64,000 bases of DNA. Origin: Gilichinskyi gelida. Lineage in GTDB: Bacteria > Acidobacteriota > Thermoanaerobaculia > Gp7-AA8. Positions within the stretch are counted from its first letter, which is position 1. Each line of letters starts with the position of its first letter. A program made the position numbers and the translations under genes. Below are positions 60,893 through 64,000 of this stretch, piece after piece. The stretch covers positions 206,928 through 270,927 of the forward strand of contig JBBPII010000006.1 of assembly GCA_038040385.1 (NCBI GenBank), in the 5' to 3' direction. The notes below the pieces were generated by a model. It saw nothing but the letters and a program-made list of their open reading frames with translations, made no database searches and was not told where the DNA came from.

Positions 60893-60898
60893 AATATA
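60893..60898 (-). promoter_or_regulatory. -10 box of leaderless yceI-like gene
   Basis: TATATT on the minus strand, 6 nt before the ATG at 60886. Confidence 0.6.
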
Positions 60899-60908
60899 CA
60901 ACAAGCTC

Positions 60909-61916
60909 TCACTTGCATATTCCGGCGAGCCGCAACGCTTTGCGCACGTAGGACGGGTGGGGGATGGTGGCGAGGTCTCGCGGGTGGATCCACTCCCCAA
61001 CCAACGACGAACGACGAACGACCAACACCTCGAACACGATCCGCCGATTGGTCACCGTGTGCCGGAACGAGCCGACCGACTCCGCGTTCTTCACCCGCAA
61101 CGGCTTGCCGGTGAGCAGGCTGGTGTCGCCGTGCGGGAGGTGGTACATGCCGCGCATCAGCGGCCCGTTTTCTCGCTGCATCATCACCCGGCCGCGGTTG
61201 GTGACCACGTAGAGCGGGATGGTCATGGTCCTCGTGGCCGGCTTGGACTTCGGCCGCGGAAGCTCGGCGACGCGGCCTGCCGCGAAGGCGGCGCACGCCG
61301 CGCGCAACGGGCAATGGCCGCACGCCGGCTTGCGCGGCGTGCAAATGAGCGCGCCGATCTCCATCAGCCCCTGATTGAAGTCGCGCGGCGCGGACGCGAG
61401 CGCCACCAACGCTTCCGCCCGCGTCCATGCGGCGCGCATCAGCGCCGGCGTTCCCAGCGCCTCGTCGATGGCGAAGAGGCGCGCCAGGATGCGCGCCACG
61501 TTGCCGTCGACGATCGGCGCGGGGCGCCGGAAGGCGATGGACGCGATGGCTCCGGCGGTGTAGCGGCCGATGCCCGGTATGGACTGCAACTCGTCGACGC
61601 CGCGCGGCAACTTGCCGCCGAAGCGCTCGCGCACCGCGCGCGCGCCATCGCGCAGCATGCGCGCGCGGCGGTAGTAACCAAGGCCTGACCAAGCGGCGGT
61701 GACGTCGTCGTCGGAGGCCGCGGCGAGCGCTTCGATGGTCGGAAACCGCGCCAGGAACTTCTCGAAATACGCCAGCACCACATCGATTCTCGTCTGCTGG
61801 GCCATCACCTCGGACACCCAGACTCGATACGGCTCGTAGTTTGCGCGCCACGGAAGGGGGCGTTGATACTTCCGGAACCACCGCTCGATGCGGGTGACGA
61901 GATCGCGGGCTGTCAC
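60909..61916 (-). CDS. mutY: Adenine DNA glycosylase MutY
   Basis: 335 aa with a GTG start. PLPWRANYEPYRVWVSEVMA + QQTRIDVVLAYFEKF, helix-hairpin-helix LQSIPGIGRYTAGAIASIAF with the catalytic Asp in VDGNVARIL, and the FeS cluster CTPRKPACGHCPLRAAC (Cx6Cx2Cx5C). The NUDIX-like C-terminal domain recognises 8-oxoG. The stretch VRRSSLVGEW near the end is encoded by a run of CGTTGGTCGTTCGTCG-like repeats. Confidence 0.95.
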   Translation of the reverse strand: MTARDLVTRIERWFRKYQRPLPWRANYEPYRVWVSEVMAQQTRIDVVLAYFEKFLARFPTIEALAAASDDDVTAAWSGLGYYRRARMLRDGARAVRERFGGKLPRGVDELQSIPGIGRYTAGAIASIAFRRPAPIVDGNVARILARLFAIDEALGTPALMRAAWTRAEALVALASAPRDFNQGLMEIGALICTPRKPACGHCPLRAACAAFAAGRVAELPRPKSKPATRTMTIPLYVVTNRGRVMMQRENGPLMRGMYHLPHGDTSLLTGKPLRVKNAESVGSFRHTVTNRRIVFEVLVVRRSSLVGEWIHPRDLATIPHPSYVRKALRLAGICK

Positions 61917-61968
61917 GAATTTGCTTGTATTCTATGTCCCCCCAGTTTCAGCCGAGGATCTTGGATCG

Positions 61969-62769
61969 ATGGAAGAACAACTGCAGACGGCGCCGCCGCA
62001 GACCGATACCGAACAAGGCAAGTACGTCTACTGCATCATCAAGACCGATCCGCCGCGCGACTTCGGCCCAGTGGGCATCGGCGGGCGCGGCGACCGCGTC
62101 TACACCGTCCACTACAAAGAGTTCGCCGCCGTCGTCTCCAACTGCCCGCTGATCGTCTTCGATCCGACCCGCGAGAACGCGCTGGCGCACGAGCACGTGA
62201 ACGAGCTGGTCATGAAGGACTTCACCGTCCTCCCCATGAGCTTCGGCACCGTCTTCCGCACCGAGAACGACATCAAGGAGTTCCTCAAGGGGACCTACGA
62301 CGCGCTCAGCGACGTGCTCCAGAAGATGGACGGCAAGATCGAGTTCGGCCTCAAGGTGAACTGGGACAAGGACCAGGTCATCAAGGAGATCGAGTCGGAG
62401 AACGAAGAGATCCGCCGGCTGAAGGAAGAGATCCAGTCCAACACGTCGACCTCGACGTACTTCTCGCGCATGCAGCTCGGGCGGGTGGTGGAGTCGGCGC
62501 TGCAGGGCAAGGCCGACGTGTACGTGAGCGAGATTTACGAGGCGCTGCGCGACGCCGCCATCGCCTCGCGCTCGAACAAACCGATCGGCGACAAGATGAT
62601 CATGAACGCCGCCTTCCTGGTCGACCGCGAGAAGACCAAGACCTTCGACGATCAGATCTCGGAGATCGCCAAGAAGTACGAGAGCAAGCTGTCGTTCCTC
62701 TATACCGGGCCGTGGCCGCCGTATAACTTCGTGAACATCCGGCTGAAGTTGGAGCGCGCGGAGCGCTGA
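61969..62769 (+). CDS. gvpL: Gas vesicle protein GvpF/GvpL
   Basis: 266 aa. YVYCIIKTDPPRDFGPVGIG at the start, VHYKEFAAVVSNCPLIVFDP, LPMSFGTVFRTENDIKEFLK and a coiled middle (IKEIESENEEIRRLKEEIQS), ending YTGPWPPYNFVNIRL. All match the GvpF/GvpL family, accessory proteins of gas-vesicle assembly. The ATG at 61969 precedes MEEQLQTAPP; upstream codons are not conserved. First gene of a cluster that runs off the window. Confidence 0.93.
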   Translation: MEEQLQTAPPQTDTEQGKYVYCIIKTDPPRDFGPVGIGGRGDRVYTVHYKEFAAVVSNCPLIVFDPTRENALAHEHVNELVMKDFTVLPMSFGTVFRTENDIKEFLKGTYDALSDVLQKMDGKIEFGLKVNWDKDQVIKEIESENEEIRRLKEEIQSNTSTSTYFSRMQLGRVVESALQGKADVYVSEIYEALRDAAIASRSNKPIGDKMIMNAAFLVDREKTKTFDDQISEIAKKYESKLSFLYTGPWPPYNFVNIRLKLERAER

Positions 62770-62776
62770 GCGCGCC

Positions 62777-63094
62777 ATGTTCCTCCTCGACGACATCCTC
62801 CTCCTCCCCCTCCGCATCCCGGTGGCGGGATTCAACTGGATCCTCAAGCAGATCCAGACCATGGCCAACGAGGAGCTGCTCAACGATCAGCCGTGGAAGG
62901 AACGGCTGATCGAATTGCAGATGATGCTTGAGGTCGGCGACATCACCGAGGAGGAGTACGGGCGCGAGGAGGCGCAGGTCTTCGCCGCGCTGCGCGACAT
63001 CCGGGCGCGGAGGGAAGAGATCGCGCGCCAGATGGCCGCCGAGCGCGGCGAGGACGAGGGCGGCATCGGCATCTACACCGGCTACGGCCAGTGA
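62777..63094 (+). CDS. gvpG: Gas vesicle protein GvpG
   Basis: 105 aa. MFLLDDILLLPLRIPVAGFN + WILKQIQTMANEELLND is the GvpG signature, followed by LIELQMMLEVGDITEEEYGR. Accessory protein of gas-vesicle assembly. It starts 7 bp after gvpL and overlaps the ATPase start as GTGA. Confidence 0.92.
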   Translation: MFLLDDILLLPLRIPVAGFNWILKQIQTMANEELLNDQPWKERLIELQMMLEVGDITEEEYGREEAQVFAALRDIRARREEIARQMAAERGEDEGGIGIYTGYGQ

Positions 63095-64000
63095 CGCTCG
63101 CAAGGGCCTTCGACGAGCTGGCCAACCGCCGCGTCCTTCTCTTCGGCGGAAAGGGCGGGGTCGGCAAGACCACCGTCTCCGTCGCCGCAGCGTTGCACCT
63201 CGCGAAAAGCGGGCGCGAAGTCATCCTCTTTACCACCGACCCCGCCTCGAACCTCAGCGATCTACTTCATGGAGAAGTCCGCTCGGAATCGCTCGACGCC
63301 CAGCAGCTCTACGCCCGCTTCCTGGAAACGAACCTGGCCAACTTCCTGGAGCTCGGCGACCGCGGGACGTATCTGGACAAGGACGAGCTGCGGCGCTTCT
63401 TCGAGCTGTCGCTCCCGGGCGTGGACGAGTTGATGGCCTGGATGCGCATCGGCGAGCTGGCGGAGGCCAATCCCACAGCTATAGTAACGGTTGATACAGC
63501 GCCGACCGGCCACACGCTGCGCATGCTCTCCTCGGCCGATCACTTCCGCCAGTTCGCGGAAGCCCTGGAGTCGATGCAGGCCAAGCACCGCGGGATGGTG
63601 CAGCAGTTCACGCGGAAGCGGACGCGCGACAAGCTGGACGACTTCCTCGACGACTTCGCCGCGCAGGCCCGCCGCCGCCGCGAGCTGCTGACCGACCCGC
63701 AGCGTGCCGCCTTCGTGCCGGTAACGCTGTCCGAACCGTGGGTGGTGGAGCAGACCGAGCGGCTGATCGCGGAGATCGAGATCGACGTTCCCTTGGTGGT
63801 ACTCAACCGCGCCGTACTCGATCCCGACTGCGATCGCGACCGGGCCCGCGCCGCGCGCGACGCCGAGGCGCGCGCGCGGTTCGGGCGGGTGGTGGACGCG
63901 CCGCGGTCATGCGTGCCGCTGGACAGCGCGGAGCGCATCGCCGCGTGGAGCGCCGGCGTCCCGCCGGCTGGACCGCCGCCGTCCCGGCGGCGAGACGCCG
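63091..64000 (+). CDS. ArsA/Get3-family ATPase of gas-vesicle cluster, 3' end outside window
   Basis: At least 303 aa. The GTG start overlaps the gvpG stop. Deviant Walker A FGGKGGVGKTTVSVAAALHL, switch TTDPASNLSDLLHG, and DTAPTGHTLRMLS (Walker B/switch II), as in ArsA/Get3. In gas-vesicle clusters such ATPases occur with GvpF/L and GvpG, which suggests a chaperone role for GvpA insertion, not arsenite export. The frame is open at the window end. Confidence 0.9.
   Translation, partial: MTLARAFDELANRRVLLFGGKGGVGKTTVSVAAALHLAKSGREVILFTTDPASNLSDLLHGEVRSESLDAQQLYARFLETNLANFLELGDRGTYLDKDELRRFFELSLPGVDELMAWMRIGELAEANPTAIVTVDTAPTGHTLRMLSSADHFRQFAEALESMQAKHRGMVQQFTRKRTRDKLDDFLDDFAAQARRRRELLTDPQRAAFVPVTLSEPWVVEQTERLIAEIEIDVPLVVLNRAVLDPDCDRDRARAARDAEARARFGRVVDAPRSCVPLDSAERIAAWSAGVPPAGPPPSRRRDA

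Noticed and set aside
60990..61035. CGTTGGTCGTTCGTCG-like run in mutY and a similar run at 45583-45605 as CRISPR or tandem array
   Set aside because: Short irregular repeats without spacers; in mutY they are simply translated.
63091..64000. Arsenite efflux ATPase
   Set aside because: The fold is ArsA-like, but the overlap with gvpG and absence of arsenite genes fit the gas-vesicle ATPase better.

Overview
The window is about 64 kb of high-GC bacterial chromosome. Several things point to an acidobacterium (phylum-level inference): three tandem proteins of the acidobacterial VWFA-related family, an Oar-like TonB receptor with a carboxypeptidase-regulatory N-terminus, many Sec or lipoprotein-type secreted proteins, and short palindromic repeats inside genes. 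Many gene starts have a TAnnnT -10 box only 6-8 nt before the ATG and no Shine-Dalgarno sequence, so leaderless transcription appears common.

Layout. 1-11.2 kb is a glucan/beta-glucoside locus: LacI regulator, TonB receptor, GH144-like glucoamylase-type lipoprotein, ABC sugar binding protein, two permeases and a partial six-hairpin glycosidase, in one tightly overlapping minus-strand operon, with a GH1 beta-glucosidase divergent across a LacI-type operator. 11.2-14.1 kb has a VapBC pair, a secreted protein and a DEAD-box helicase. 14.1-22.3 kb is a minus-strand series: lipoprotein, ClpC, LolD-like ATPase, metallophosphoesterase, a thioredoxin-fold protein whose CxxC is written UGA-G-G-C with a SECIS-like hairpin (a likely selenoprotein), and a 1020-aa secreted protein. 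22.4-27.5 kb holds the VWFA-like triplet. 27.5-37.3 kb has two hydrolases, an SDR, a broken VapBC, a CusF-like protein, a PilZ protein and an aldehyde:ferredoxin-oxidoreductase-type operon with MoaD/ThiS-like and MoeA proteins.

37.4-45.4 kb is an accessory island that I read as a decayed chromosomal integron. It has an integron integrase stopped by an in-frame TGA, minus-strand cassettes with two attC-like sites of about 196 bp, and a flavoprotein gene cut by a 3.27-kb IS1595-family element. That element has 25-bp inverted repeats, an 8-bp target duplication and extra genes (HicAB-like, XRE and small proteins).

45.5-64 kb returns to core-like sequence: TetR with palindromic operators, M14 peptidase, methyltransferase, ECF sigma/anti-sigma, amidohydrolase, thioesterase, PilZ-like protein, MurB, POT transporter, enoyl-CoA hydratase, beta-propeller protein, YceI and MutY. 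It ends in a gas-vesicle cluster (GvpF/L, GvpG, ArsA-like ATPase) that runs off the window.

No tRNA, rRNA or CRISPR array was seen.
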